This document shows, piece by piece, positions 54,025-64,000 of a DNA stretch of 64,000 nt (the first letter of the stretch is position 1; the number at the start of each line of letters is the position of its first letter). Under the pieces are notes generated by a model. It searched no databases and was not told where the DNA came from. It was given only the letters and a program-made list of their open reading frames with translations. This stretch comes from Sulfitobacter guttiformis (GTDB lineage: Bacteria > Pseudomonadota > Alphaproteobacteria > Rhodobacterales > Rhodobacteraceae). The stretch covers positions 1 through 64,000 of the forward strand of contig NZ_RAQK01000001.1 of the NCBI RefSeq assembly GCF_003610455.1. Direction: 5' to 3'. A program made the translations under genes and the position numbers.

Positions 54025-55353
54025 TCAGGCCGCACCACCTCCAGGCTTGCCCGCACCGCCACCGCTGCGCCGTCTGCGCGCGCCAGCGGGTTTCCCCGCG
54101 CCACCGCCCGCTGGTTTGGCCGCACCGCCGCCACCTTGGGGGCGACCGCCACCACCGCCGCCGCCACTGCGGCCGCGTCCGCCACGCCCTTGCTGCTTCG
54201 GCTTTGCCGGAATTTCATGGGTTTCCCAAACACGCCCCGATGCCACGGGAATCCGGATTCCCATTACCTTTTGAATGTCGATCAGTTCGGCCATCTCGTC
54301 GGGAGCACAAAACGCAATAGCAGCGCCATCCTTGCCTGCCCGCGCTGTGCGGCCAATCCGGTGGACATAGTTGTCGGGCACGTTCGGCAATTCATAGTTA
54401 TAAACATGCTTCACATCCGGGATATCCAGCCCCCGCGCGGCCACATCCGTCGCCACGAGAACCGTAATATCGCCCTTCTTGAAGGCTTCGATCGCACGGT
54501 CACGCTGGCCTTGTGATTTGTTGCCGTGAATCGAGGCGGCCTCGAAACCTTCTTTCACAAGATCCTTCATAAGCTTTTCACAGCCGTGTTTTGTCCGGCC
54601 AAACACAAGTGCCCGCTCGTCCTTATGCTTTTCCAGCAGCTCCACCAGAAGGGCCTTCTTCTCCGCCTTGGCGATGAAATGCACTTCTTGTGTCACTTTG
54701 TCCGCCGCCTTGCCTGGAGGCGAGACTTCGATACGTATTGGCGACTGCAAGTAGCTGTTGGCGATTTCGTTCATCAGCTTGGGCATCGTGGCCGAGAACA
54801 GGAAGGTCTGGCGCGACTTGGGGATGACTTGCGAAATCTTGCGCAGATCATGGATAAAGCCCATGTCCAGCATCTGGTCTGCCTCGTCGAGGACCAGAAA
54901 CTTTGCCTCGTCCAGACGCACAGCGCGGCGGTCCATCAGATCAAGCAAACGGCCCGGCGTCGCCACCAGAATATCCACACCAGGGTGCAAACGCTTGATC
55001 TGGGTATTAATATTCTGTCCGCCCACAACCATCGCCACCTTGATCGCTGTACCTTCGGCAAAGCTGCGCAGGTTGACGCTGATCTGTGTTGCCAGCTCGC
55101 GGGTAGGCGCCAGCACAAGACCGCGTACAGACTTGGGGTTTGGCCGCCCTTCCATCTGCAACATCTGTGCAATCAGCGGAATGCCGAAAGCTGCGGTTTT
55201 GCCGGTGCCAGTCTGTGCCAGTCCCATAACATCACGGCCATTGAGGCCATGGGGAATCGCCTGCTTCTGGATCGGTGTCGGGTCTTTCAGACCCATGGCC
55301 GCCAACCGCTTTACCAGCGAGGAAGGCAGGTCCATCATATCGAAATCGCTCAT
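54025..55353 (-). CDS. DEAD-box RNA helicase (RhlE-like)
   Basis: 442 residues. Q-motif at the start (GLKDPTPIQKQAIP), motif I AQTGTGKT (about 45), PTRELA, DEAD (VLDEADQMLDMG), SAT, and HRIGRTARAG. The C-terminal 75 residues are a Gly/Arg/Pro-rich low-complexity tail common in RNA-binding helicases. Roles include rRNA maturation and cold adaptation. The ATG at 55353 gives the conserved MSDFDMMDLP; an upstream extension to 55491 is not family-like. Confidence 0.93.
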   Translation of the reverse strand: MSDFDMMDLPSSLVKRLAAMGLKDPTPIQKQAIPHGLNGRDVMGLAQTGTGKTAAFGIPLIAQMLQMEGRPNPKSVRGLVLAPTRELATQISVNLRSFAEGTAIKVAMVVGGQNINTQIKRLHPGVDILVATPGRLLDLMDRRAVRLDEAKFLVLDEADQMLDMGFIHDLRKISQVIPKSRQTFLFSATMPKLMNEIANSYLQSPIRIEVSPPGKAADKVTQEVHFIAKAEKKALLVELLEKHKDERALVFGRTKHGCEKLMKDLVKEGFEAASIHGNKSQGQRDRAIEAFKKGDITVLVATDVAARGLDIPDVKHVYNYELPNVPDNYVHRIGRTARAGKDGAAIAFCAPDEMAELIDIQKVMGIRIPVASGRVWETHEIPAKPKQQGRGGRGRSGGGGGGGRPQGGGGAAKPAGGGAGKPAGARRRRSGGGAGKPGGGAA

Positions 55354-55579
55354 GTATAACTCTTTTTCCGCACACAGGGGTTCAAATCCCTGCATACTCA
55401 TCTTCGTGGTGCGCAACAGCAGATCGCGCAGGCGGGCCAAATGCCCACATACGTCCGGTTGCGTCTGCCCCACGCGTGATTTTGGGAACAAAGGTCGGCC
55501 TTGCGTATGCGGATCAAATCCACAGCCTGCTCACGCGGCAGAAGGCACGCCTTGGACGTCACATGGGGGTTATGACCCG

Positions 55580-56638
55580 CTATGTCAACGGGCGATGCTG
55601 CCCTGCGCCGCTTCGCGCCATCAGCGGAAGCAGCACGCTCAGGACCATCAGGCGGGTAATGTGGCACGCAGCGACAAACCCCGGCAGGACCCCCATGACC
55701 ATCCCCATCGCGATCATTGTCTCCAAGCCACCCGGCGCAAAAGCCAGCAAAACATGGGCCTGCGGCATCTCCAGCGCCCACGCCACCCCAAGGGCGGCAG
55801 CCCCCGAAAAGACAACCGCGACGCCGGTGATGGCAAGCCCTGCCCCCAGATTGCGCAGCAATTCAGCAGCCGTCACACCGGCAAACCGCGTGCCGATAAG
55901 CGCGCCCAGCACCAGATAGGATGGCATCACCAGCCAGTCCGGCATCACACCGGCCTGCACCCCGCTCAGCTGCCAAAGGCCAGCGACCAACATTGCGCCG
56001 ATAAGCAAAGGCGCAGGCGTTCGCAAGTGACCGAGCCCGCGCGCAGCAACAACCGCAAGCAAGGCCAAGCATGCCAGCACCCAGATTGACCACGCCTGCC
56101 CTTGTGGCAAAACAGCGCCCGCCAGATCAATGCCCATTGCAACAGCCACAAACGGCACAACCAGCGTCAGCAGTAGCAACCGCACCGATTGCGTTACGGA
56201 GATGCGCACCACATCGCGCCCGTTCCCTTCCGCCATCGCTATTACAAAGCTCAGATGCCCCGGTGCGCCAGCAAGTAGCGCGGAATCGCGTGCAAAGCCA
56301 AAACCCCGCACAAGTACCGACCGGCAAGCCACCATCACTCCCCATGTCAAAACGGCCATGACCACAAAGGCAAGTGGCCAGCGCATCATCGTCTCCAATG
56401 CATCCGCGCTGAACCCCGCGCCCACCGTCAGACCCAGAACCACAAAACAGCTGTCACGCAGCCGCGGGGCAATATCAACGCGCAGTCCCGCGACTCCGGC
56501 AAGGCTCACGGCGACGGCTGGGCCTGTCAGCATGTGCACAGGCGCGGAAATGCTCCACGCCAGCACAGCACCAACACCAGCCACAGCAAGCGTAGCTCCA
56601 GTACGCCCTAAAGCATGTTTCACCCAATACCCGTCCAT
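55580..56638 (-). CDS. AbrB family membrane protein
   Basis: About 352 residues with eleven or so transmembrane segments in two related halves. AbrB_dup-type repeats: GPAVAVSLAGVAGLRVDIAPRLRDSCFVVLGLTVGAGF and FAPGGLETMIAMGMVMG near the end. Thought to be an ammonia monooxygenase-like or regulator-type transporter, but the role is unproven. The ATG at 56638 is chosen; there is no strong ribosome site. Confidence 0.8.
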   Translation of the reverse strand: MDGYWVKHALGRTGATLAVAGVGAVLAWSISAPVHMLTGPAVAVSLAGVAGLRVDIAPRLRDSCFVVLGLTVGAGFSADALETMMRWPLAFVVMAVLTWGVMVACRSVLVRGFGFARDSALLAGAPGHLSFVIAMAEGNGRDVVRISVTQSVRLLLLTLVVPFVAVAMGIDLAGAVLPQGQAWSIWVLACLALLAVVAARGLGHLRTPAPLLIGAMLVAGLWQLSGVQAGVMPDWLVMPSYLVLGALIGTRFAGVTAAELLRNLGAGLAITGVAVVFSGAAALGVAWALEMPQAHVLLAFAPGGLETMIAMGMVMGVLPGFVAACHITRLMVLSVLLPLMARSGAGQHRPLT

Positions 56639-56719
56639 AGCCAAATCGCTACCACCCCGCCCCTTGCACAGCCAGCACGAAAGGCGCAAACCGCGCGCAA
56701 CATAAAACAGGAGGCACCC

Positions 56720-57622
56720 ATGGACAATCTGCGCGGCGCGACTCTGATGGTGCTCGCCATGTTGGGGTTTGCGATTGAGGATAGCTTCATCAAGTTGATG
56801 GGTGATGCACTGCCTGTTGGACAGATCCTTGCGATGCTTGGCGTCGGCGGCTCTGCGGTCTTTGCGATTGTAGTGCTGGGCCAGCGGCGTGCCCTGTTCG
56901 AGAAGGCGATGCTCGCGCCGCCTGTCCTGACCCGTGCCATGGGAGAAATCATCGGCACCGTCTGCTTTGTATCGGCCATTGTCTTCACCCCGCTTTCCAC
57001 TGCGTCCGCTATCCTTCAGGCTACCCCGCTGGTCGTCACGCTGGGGGCTGCACTCTTCTTGAAGGAGGCGGTCGGCTGGCGCCGCTGGGCCGCGATCAGT
57101 GTGGGATTTATCGGCGTGCTCATGATTATCCGTCCGGGTCTTGAAGGGTTCTCGCCGCTATCGCTTTTTGCGGTGGGCGGGGTTTTCGGCCTTGCCCTGC
57201 GCGACATCTCCACCCGCAAAATATCCACCAGCCTGTCTTCTATGCAGCTAAGTTTTTTGGGGTTTCTGGTCCTTATCCCCGCAGGACTGATGCTCATGGG
57301 TGTCACTGGGCAATCTTTCGCGCCGTTGGATGCACGCCTCTGGGCGCTCATCGTTGCGGCCATCACCATTGGTGTCTTCGCCTATTACGGCATCGTCGCG
57401 GCCATGCGTGTGGGCGAGGTAAGTTTTGTCACGCCTTTCCGCTATTCGCGGCTCATCTTTGCGATGGTGATCGGCATGTCCTTTTTCGGCGAGCGCCCCG
57501 ATGTAATGACATTGTTGGGGGGAGCCGTCATCGTAGCCTCCGGCATCTATACCGTCCTACGTGAGCGCAAACACCGGATCAAAGTCGCGGCGAGCCTTTC
57601 AAACCCCGTGAGCCGCCTGTAA
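56720..57622 (+). CDS. EamA/DMT family transporter (2)
   Basis: 300 residues, ten transmembrane helices in two repeats (ATLMVLAMLGFAIEDSFIKLMGDALPVGQIL; SFVTPFRYSRLIFAMVIGMSFFGERPD). Substrate unknown. The ATG at 56720 has CAGGAGG upstream. Divergent from the AbrB gene; eno starts 42 bp after. Confidence 0.88.
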   Translation: MDNLRGATLMVLAMLGFAIEDSFIKLMGDALPVGQILAMLGVGGSAVFAIVVLGQRRALFEKAMLAPPVLTRAMGEIIGTVCFVSAIVFTPLSTASAILQATPLVVTLGAALFLKEAVGWRRWAAISVGFIGVLMIIRPGLEGFSPLSLFAVGGVFGLALRDISTRKISTSLSSMQLSFLGFLVLIPAGLMLMGVTGQSFAPLDARLWALIVAAITIGVFAYYGIVAAMRVGEVSFVTPFRYSRLIFAMVIGMSFFGERPDVMTLLGGAVIVASGIYTVLRERKHRIKVAASLSNPVSRL

Positions 57623-59534
<1,912 letters not shown>

Positions 59535-59538
<4 letters not shown>

Positions 59539-60041
59539 CATTGATCCGCCCTGTAACGACGTCCGCTGACCTTGATGCTGTGCGCCAGCTATGCTGGGAT
59601 TACCGCAGCCACATTGCATCAGCGTCACCCCAGGATGCGAAATTGACCGAGATATTTTACCCTGTCCCGAAATATACCACGCTCATGGAAGGTCTTGCGC
59701 GGACCCATGCCCGCCCGCACGGGATGATCCTTATCGCTGTACACGACGCAATGTCCGCGGGTTGCGCCATGTCACACGCCCTGGATCCTGAAACCTGCGA
59801 GATCAAGCGCATGTATGTCACGCCACGCGCGCGCGGCAACGGGATCGCCCGCAAGCTTTTGGAGGTATTGCTCGACCAGGCCCGCAAAGACGGATTTTCG
59901 CGCGTCCAACTTGATACTTCCAAAAATCTTGTGCCTGCCCGCGCCCTTTATGCCAGTATGGGATTATCCGAACGCGGCCCTTACGGGGACATCCCCGCGA
60001 TTGCCTTGCCCCATCTGGTTTTCTTCGAGGCCTCCCTATGA
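59535..60041 (+). CDS. GNAT family N-acetyltransferase
   Basis: 168 residues; acetyl-CoA loop RMYVTPRARGNGIARKLL (about 94-111) and ARALYASMGLSERGPYGD. Substrate unknown. Overlaps its neighbours by 4 bp on both sides. Confidence 0.88.
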
Positions 60042-60460
60042 CCGATCTCACCGCTGACGACATTATAGCCTGCCTTGACCTCGCGCCGCATCCCGAGGGC
60101 GGCCACTACCGGCAAACATGGGTTGCAACAAACAAGGGCCGCCCGTCAGGGACCTGCATCTATTTCCTGCTCAAAGCGGGCGAGCGGAGCGATTGGCACC
60201 GCGTCGATGCGACCGAGATCTGGCTTTACCATTCCGGCGCGCCGCTTGTCCTCGGTATGGCGGAAACACACAAGGGGCCTGCGCGGGATTATTTGCTGAC
60301 CCCCGACCTGACCAAAGGCGCGCCACAGATCATCGTACCCGAACAACACTGGCAGCGTGCGCACACGACAGGCGCCTATACTTTGGTCAGTTGTACCGTT
60401 TCACCTGGATTTATGTTTGAGGGTTTCACGCTCGATCCCACCCTCGAAATACCCGTATGA
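60038..60460 (+). CDS. Cupin-like DUF985 protein
   Basis: 140 residues. LAPHPEGGHYRQTW (about 15-28), TCIYFLLKAGERSDWHRVDATEIWLYHSGAPLVL and SCTVSPGFMFEGF match the DUF985/cupin_5 beta barrel. The conserved His and Glu could bind a metal. Function unproven. Confidence 0.88.
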   Translation: MTDLTADDIIACLDLAPHPEGGHYRQTWVATNKGRPSGTCIYFLLKAGERSDWHRVDATEIWLYHSGAPLVLGMAETHKGPARDYLLTPDLTKGAPQIIVPEQHWQRAHTTGAYTLVSCTVSPGFMFEGFTLDPTLEIPV

Positions 60461-60795
60461 GCAAAAAACAGACAATCGCCCTCACAGGCATCGCTCTGGT
60501 CGGCACGCTTTTCTTGATCGAACGTGCGACCAGCAGTGTCACCCTCATACCCGCGAATGTTGTGAGTGTCGCGCAAATCCCAGCCAATGACGGGCCGGAC
60601 CAGTGGACCGTAACTTTCGAACTATCGAGCCGCGACGTCTTTGAGACGCAGCCGCGGTATGTTCGGCCGGACCTATCGCTGGGTGATCCGATTTGTGTGG
60701 CTGCCCGCGCCCGAAGCTGGGCAACAACCAGATATGATCTGACCGGTCAGACTTCCTGCTGGATCGGAGCTGTCACTCCGCTGCGCGGTCCGTAA
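60457..60795 (+). CDS. Hypothetical membrane-anchored or exported protein (112 aa)
   Basis: 112 residues with one N-terminal hydrophobic helix ([16 protein letters not shown]) and a soluble part with two cysteines ([19 protein letters not shown]). No family recognised. Starts on the previous stop (ATGA). Its end overlaps the convergent anmK by 23 bp. Confidence 0.65.
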   Translation: MSKKQTIALTGIALVGTLFLIERATSSVTLIPANVVSVAQIPANDGPDQWTVTFELSSRDVFETQPRYVRPDLSLGDPICVAARARSWATTRYDLTGQTSCWIGAVTPLRGP

Positions 60796-61900
60796 GGTCA
60801 GGCACGCTCACGGTGCCCCCACCCACAGCCGCACGCACACCCGTGGTCCCTGCGCAACTGGTCGGCATTCCGCGTGCCACACGCACGGCGAGATAAGCAA
60901 AGGCCTGCGCCTCGAGCATATCACCATCAAGGCCCACCTCCTCAATCGCCACGACCGGACAGTCGAGCGAGACCTCAAGCATTTGCATCAACACCGGATT
61001 ACGCCGCCCGCCGCCTGTCACAAGCACCTTTGAGGGTGCACATGGGCAATGCTGCATCGCCTCTGCCACACCTGCCGCGCACATCGCCGTCAAAGTCGCC
61101 GCAGCGTCGCTGTCTGACAACTCCCTCACCAGCGCAACAATTTCGTCAAAGTCATTGCGGTCCAGTGACTTGGGAGGCATCCGCGCGAAATATGGCTCCG
61201 CCAGAAACAACTCCAGCGCGCCGGTCTCAACTGTGCCACCGCGTGCCACAGCGCCGTCCTTGTCGTAGGCTAGCCCAAGGCGTTCCTGCATCAAATCATT
61301 CACCGGCGCATTCGCAGGACCGGTATCAAAGGCCAGCAGCGCCCCCTCCAGATGCGGCTCGGGGATGCTGGGATCGACCCATGTCAAATTGCCCACACCG
61401 CCCAGATTGAGGAAGGCCACCGGCCCGTCCGCCTTGATGTAACGCGCACAGGCATGGTGGAAAAACGGGGCCAGCGGCGCACCCTCCCCGCCCAGCTCCA
61501 CGTCGGCCGTACGAAAATCCCAGACTACCGGCACGCCAAGCTCCTGCGCCAGCATCGCGCCGTTGCCCACCTGTAGGGTGCCGTGCACGCGTGGCGCATG
61601 GGCCAATGTCTGGCCGTGAAACCCGATCAGATCAACATCCGTAAAATCGCGCAATATCTCAAGGTGCGCTGCCTCAATCACCGCGGCCGCTTCTTCTACA
61701 GCATTCCCTGCCCACAGCCCGAATCCCGCAGCGATCTGTTTGCGCTCCGACGCTGAATACGCCCTGAATGAAGAGCGTCCGAAGCCCGCGATATCACGCC
61801 CGTCCGTGTGCAGTACTGCGACGTCGACACCGTCCAGTGACGTCCCCGACATCGCACCCGCAGCTGTCACCACACCTGTCTTTGCTATGGCTTTGCTCAT
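60773..61900 (-). CDS. anmK: Anhydro-N-acetylmuramic acid kinase
   Basis: 375 residues. N-terminal ATP loop [16 protein letters not shown] (about 16-31), [11 protein letters not shown] and [15 protein letters not shown]. It phosphorylates and opens 1,6-anhydro-MurNAc during cell-wall recycling. The ATG at 61900 gives the conserved start; the longer open frame to 62131 overlaps tyrS and is not conserved. Divergent from tyrS. Confidence 0.95.
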   Translation of the reverse strand: MSKAIAKTGVVTAAGAMSGTSLDGVDVAVLHTDGRDIAGFGRSSFRAYSASERKQIAAGFGLWAGNAVEEAAAVIEAAHLEILRDFTDVDLIGFHGQTLAHAPRVHGTLQVGNGAMLAQELGVPVVWDFRTADVELGGEGAPLAPFFHHACARYIKADGPVAFLNLGGVGNLTWVDPSIPEPHLEGALLAFDTGPANAPVNDLMQERLGLAYDKDGAVARGGTVETGALELFLAEPYFARMPPKSLDRNDFDEIVALVRELSDSDAAATLTAMCAAGVAEAMQHCPCAPSKVLVTGGGRRNPVLMQMLEVSLDCPVVAIEEVGLDGDMLEAQAFAYLAVRVARGMPTSCAGTTGVRAAVGGGTVSVPDLTDRAAE

Positions 61901-61969
61901 ATTCTTGTCTTTTCCTTTGGCCTTGCCCGCCCTATAGATGCCCTGCAATTCAAGCCGAGGGCAAGCGCC

Positions 61970-63220
61970 ATGACATACCATCCCAAATCCGAATTCGTCA
62001 CCGTGATGATGGAGCGTGGCTATCTCGCCGATTGCACTGACTATCAGGCACTTGACGATGCCCTTCTCAAAGGCGCACAGCCAGCCTACATTGGCTATGA
62101 CGCGACCGCAAAGTCGCTGCACGTGGGTCACCTGCTCAACATCATGATGCTGCGTTGGTTGCAGAAATCGGGTAACAAACCGATCACCCTGATGGGCGGC
62201 GGCACAACAAAGGTTGGCGATCCTTCGTTTCGCGCGGATGAACGTCCGTTACTTTCCTCTGAACAAATCAACGCCAACATCGAGGGGATGCAGCAGGTTT
62301 TCGCAAAATACCTCACCTACGGTGACGGGCCCTCCGACGCGATTATGCTCAACAATGCCGAATGGCTGGACGGCCTGAACTACCTCGATTTCCTGCGCGA
62401 CATCGGGCGTCACTTCAGCATCAACAGAATGTTGTCGTTTGAATCGGTCAAGTCGCGCCTCGACCGTGAGCAATCCCTGTCCTTCCTCGAATTCAACTAC
62501 ATGATCCTTCAGGCTTACGATTTTATGGAGCTTCACCGCCGCTACGGTTGCATCCTCCAAATGGGCGGCAGCGATCAGTGGGGCAATATTGTAAACGGCA
62601 TCGACCTTACGCGCCGCGTAATAGATGGCGAGGTTTACGGCCTCACCTCACCGCTATTGACCACCTCGGACGGCAAGAAGATGGGCAAATCCCAGGGGGG
62701 CGCGATCTGGCTCAATGGCGATATGCTCTCCCCCTACGAGTTCTGGCAGTTCTGGCGCAACACCACCGATGCTGATGTAGGCAGGTTCCTAAAGCTCTAC
62801 ACAGAACTGCCCGTGGATGAATGCGAGCGCCTCGGAGCACTTGAAGGCTCCGAGATCAACGAAGCCAAGATCAAGCTGGCCAACGAAGTGACCGGCCTGT
62901 TGCACGGTGTAGAGGCTGCGCAGGCGGCAGAGGCGACCGCGCGCGAGGTTTTCGAGAAAGGCGGCGTCGGAGACGACCTGCCCACGCTGACGCTAACCGC
63001 GGCCGATGTGGCGGGTGGTATCTCTATCGTGCAGCTGATCGTGAAATCCGGCCTTGCCGGATCGGGCAAAGAAGCCAAGCGCCTGATTACCGAAAACGGT
63101 GCGCGCCTCAATGACGAGCCCCTCACCGATGCTTCGTTGATGATTGACGCCTCCGCACTGGCAACGCCGATCAAACTGTCGGCAGGTAAAAAACGTCACG
63201 CTCTTATCCAGCTTGGGTAA
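61970..63220 (+). CDS. tyrS: Tyrosyl-tRNA synthetase
   Basis: 416 residues. HIGH variant HVGHLLN (about 51), tyrosine-binding [17 protein letters not shown] variant KKMGKS (about 240), and a C-terminal S4 RNA-binding domain ([29 protein letters not shown]). Charges tRNA-Tyr. Followed by a hairpin. Confidence 0.97.
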   Translation: MTYHPKSEFVTVMMERGYLADCTDYQALDDALLKGAQPAYIGYDATAKSLHVGHLLNIMMLRWLQKSGNKPITLMGGGTTKVGDPSFRADERPLLSSEQINANIEGMQQVFAKYLTYGDGPSDAIMLNNAEWLDGLNYLDFLRDIGRHFSINRMLSFESVKSRLDREQSLSFLEFNYMILQAYDFMELHRRYGCILQMGGSDQWGNIVNGIDLTRRVIDGEVYGLTSPLLTTSDGKKMGKSQGGAIWLNGDMLSPYEFWQFWRNTTDADVGRFLKLYTELPVDECERLGALEGSEINEAKIKLANEVTGLLHGVEAAQAAEATAREVFEKGGVGDDLPTLTLTAADVAGGISIVQLIVKSGLAGSGKEAKRLITENGARLNDEPLTDASLMIDASALATPIKLSAGKKRHALIQLG

Positions 63221-63225
63221 TTATG

Positions 63226-63252
63226 AAGGGGGGCATCGGTTAAGCCCCCCTT
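63226..63252 (+). terminator. Probable terminator hairpin after tyrS
   Basis: AAGGGGGGC-atcggttaa-GCCCCCCTT, a perfect 9-bp stem a few bases after the stop. There is no T-run after the stem, so the strength is uncertain. Confidence 0.5.
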
Positions 63253-63277
63253 AACCACAGCGGGCGCATCGTCTTGC

Positions 63278-64000
63278 ATGTTTGACGCGAATCCGCCGCC
63301 CGCCTCCCATGCCTTGATGCAAGATCGCGCTTTTGCCGCTGCGCTCCGGCTGTGCGGCGAAGAGCCGGTGATGCTATCCTCAGGCTTGCTATTGCTCAAC
63401 CGGCGGATTCTAGGCCTACGGGTTTTGATGCTGCCTCGTGCGCTGCCACCGCCAGATTTCTACGTCCAGCTTGGGCAGGCGGGACTACACCGTCGCCCGC
63501 TAATCCTGTCACCAGACGCACCGCATTCTGTCAATGGAGCATGCGAAATCGCTGCGCCCCGCTGCCTATTTAACCTTGATCTGACCCCGACCAAACCGGC
63601 CCGCCGCGCCAGATTGCATCAAAACTGGCGCCATCAGCTCGGGCAGGCCGAGCAGGGACCTTTACGCGTGCTGCAACGCCCGATGACAGCCGATCACCCG
63701 CTGCTGGCCCTTGATACTGCGCAGTCACGCAAAAGGCGCTACAGAAACTGGCCTGGCGCGCTTACCTCAGCCTTTGTTACCGTCGCACCGGATCAGAGCC
63801 AGCTGTTCACTGCGATGTTGCGCGGTCATCCTGTTGCCCACATGCTGATTCTGACACATGGCAGCCGCGCAACCTATCACATCGGCCATACGACCCAACA
63901 GGGGCGCAGCCTGCATGCGCACAATCTGCTGCTGTGGGAGGCTATGACGGTGCTTGCGGAGCGCGGCATAACCACCCTGGACCTCGGGCCGACGACAACT
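63278..64000 (+). CDS. FemAB/GNAT-like acyltransferase, truncated by window end
   Basis: Open from the ATG at 63278 (MFDANPPPASHALMQDRAF) to the window edge, at least 241 residues. The segment YHIGHTTQQGRSLHAHNLLLWEAMTVLAERGITTLDLG is typical of FemAB-like GNAT-fold proteins, which use aminoacyl-tRNA or acyl-CoA donors. The N-terminal half is less conserved. The end, substrate and partners are outside the window. Confidence 0.65.
   Translation, partial: MFDANPPPASHALMQDRAFAAALRLCGEEPVMLSSGLLLLNRRILGLRVLMLPRALPPPDFYVQLGQAGLHRRPLILSPDAPHSVNGACEIAAPRCLFNLDLTPTKPARRARLHQNWRHQLGQAEQGPLRVLQRPMTADHPLLALDTAQSRKRRYRNWPGALTSAFVTVAPDQSQLFTAMLRGHPVAHMLILTHGSRATYHIGHTTQQGRSLHAHNLLLWEAMTVLAERGITTLDLGPTTT

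Noticed and set aside
54758..56089. Open frame of 443 aa opposite the DEAD-box and AbrB genes
   Set aside because: It spans two unrelated genes on the other strand and reads as low-complexity basic sequence; a shadow frame.

Overview
The window looks like a chromosomal segment of an alphaproteobacterium of the Rhodobacteraceae (Roseobacter group). Evidence: the conserved lptF-lptG-lptD-surA-pdxA-rsmA block, the short archaeal-type psd followed by pssA, a DUF4167 protein near prmC/prfA, paired agmatinase-like genes, and GC-rich coding sequence throughout. No replication origin of the chromosome, rRNA operon, CRISPR array or biosynthetic cluster was seen.

Layout. 1-5800 is accessory DNA: the tail of a tyrosine recombinase, an M20 carbamoylase-type hydrolase, a complete IS5-type element (1815-2868), an exported SH3 protein, and an IS3-like element (4079-5658). 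Both transposase reading frames of the IS3-like element are broken by short hairpin repeats of one family. 5800-11400 holds guaB, a divergent arginase-family gene, an ASKHA/2Fe-2S corrinoid-activator-like protein coupled to a methyltransferase, and tRNA-Gly(CCC).

11459-20801 is the most remarkable part: a compact 9.3-kb integrated element bounded by 16-bp att repeats (CGTTACCCGCTCCAAA), the left one being the 3' end of the tRNA-Gly gene. All its genes point the same way: integrase, unknown 163 aa, AlpA-like regulator, unknown 81 aa, P4/D5-type primase-helicase, then a noncoding origin-like segment, then small terminase, large terminase, a scaffold-like protein and a probable major capsid protein. 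There is no portal, connector, protease, tail or lysis gene. I read it as a phage satellite of the capsid-encoding kind (cf-PICI/VEIME-like). It has two face-to-face sets of three 9-bp iterons around an AT-rich stretch (15351-15485), and a 23-bp two-half-site repeat at both ends and just before the packaging operon.

20800-64000 is mostly core genome: an aldo/keto reductase, phospholipid synthesis (psd-pssA), a DUF1800/DUF1501 pair, ndk, an ABC-F ATPase, MarC, an aspartic protease, the pepA-holC operon, then LPS transport and outer-membrane assembly (lptFGD, surA) with pdxA and rsmA. Next come translation-termination genes (prfA, prmC), two arginase-family genes with an M20 amidohydrolase, mazG, a sulfotransferase-like gene, nucleoside hydrolase, GNAT, selO, transporters and a DEAD-box helicase. 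The last block is eno with a tightly overlapping run of small genes, anmK, tyrS and a truncated acyltransferase-like gene. Many neighbours overlap by 1-4 bp (ATGA/TGATG), so translational coupling is the rule here.
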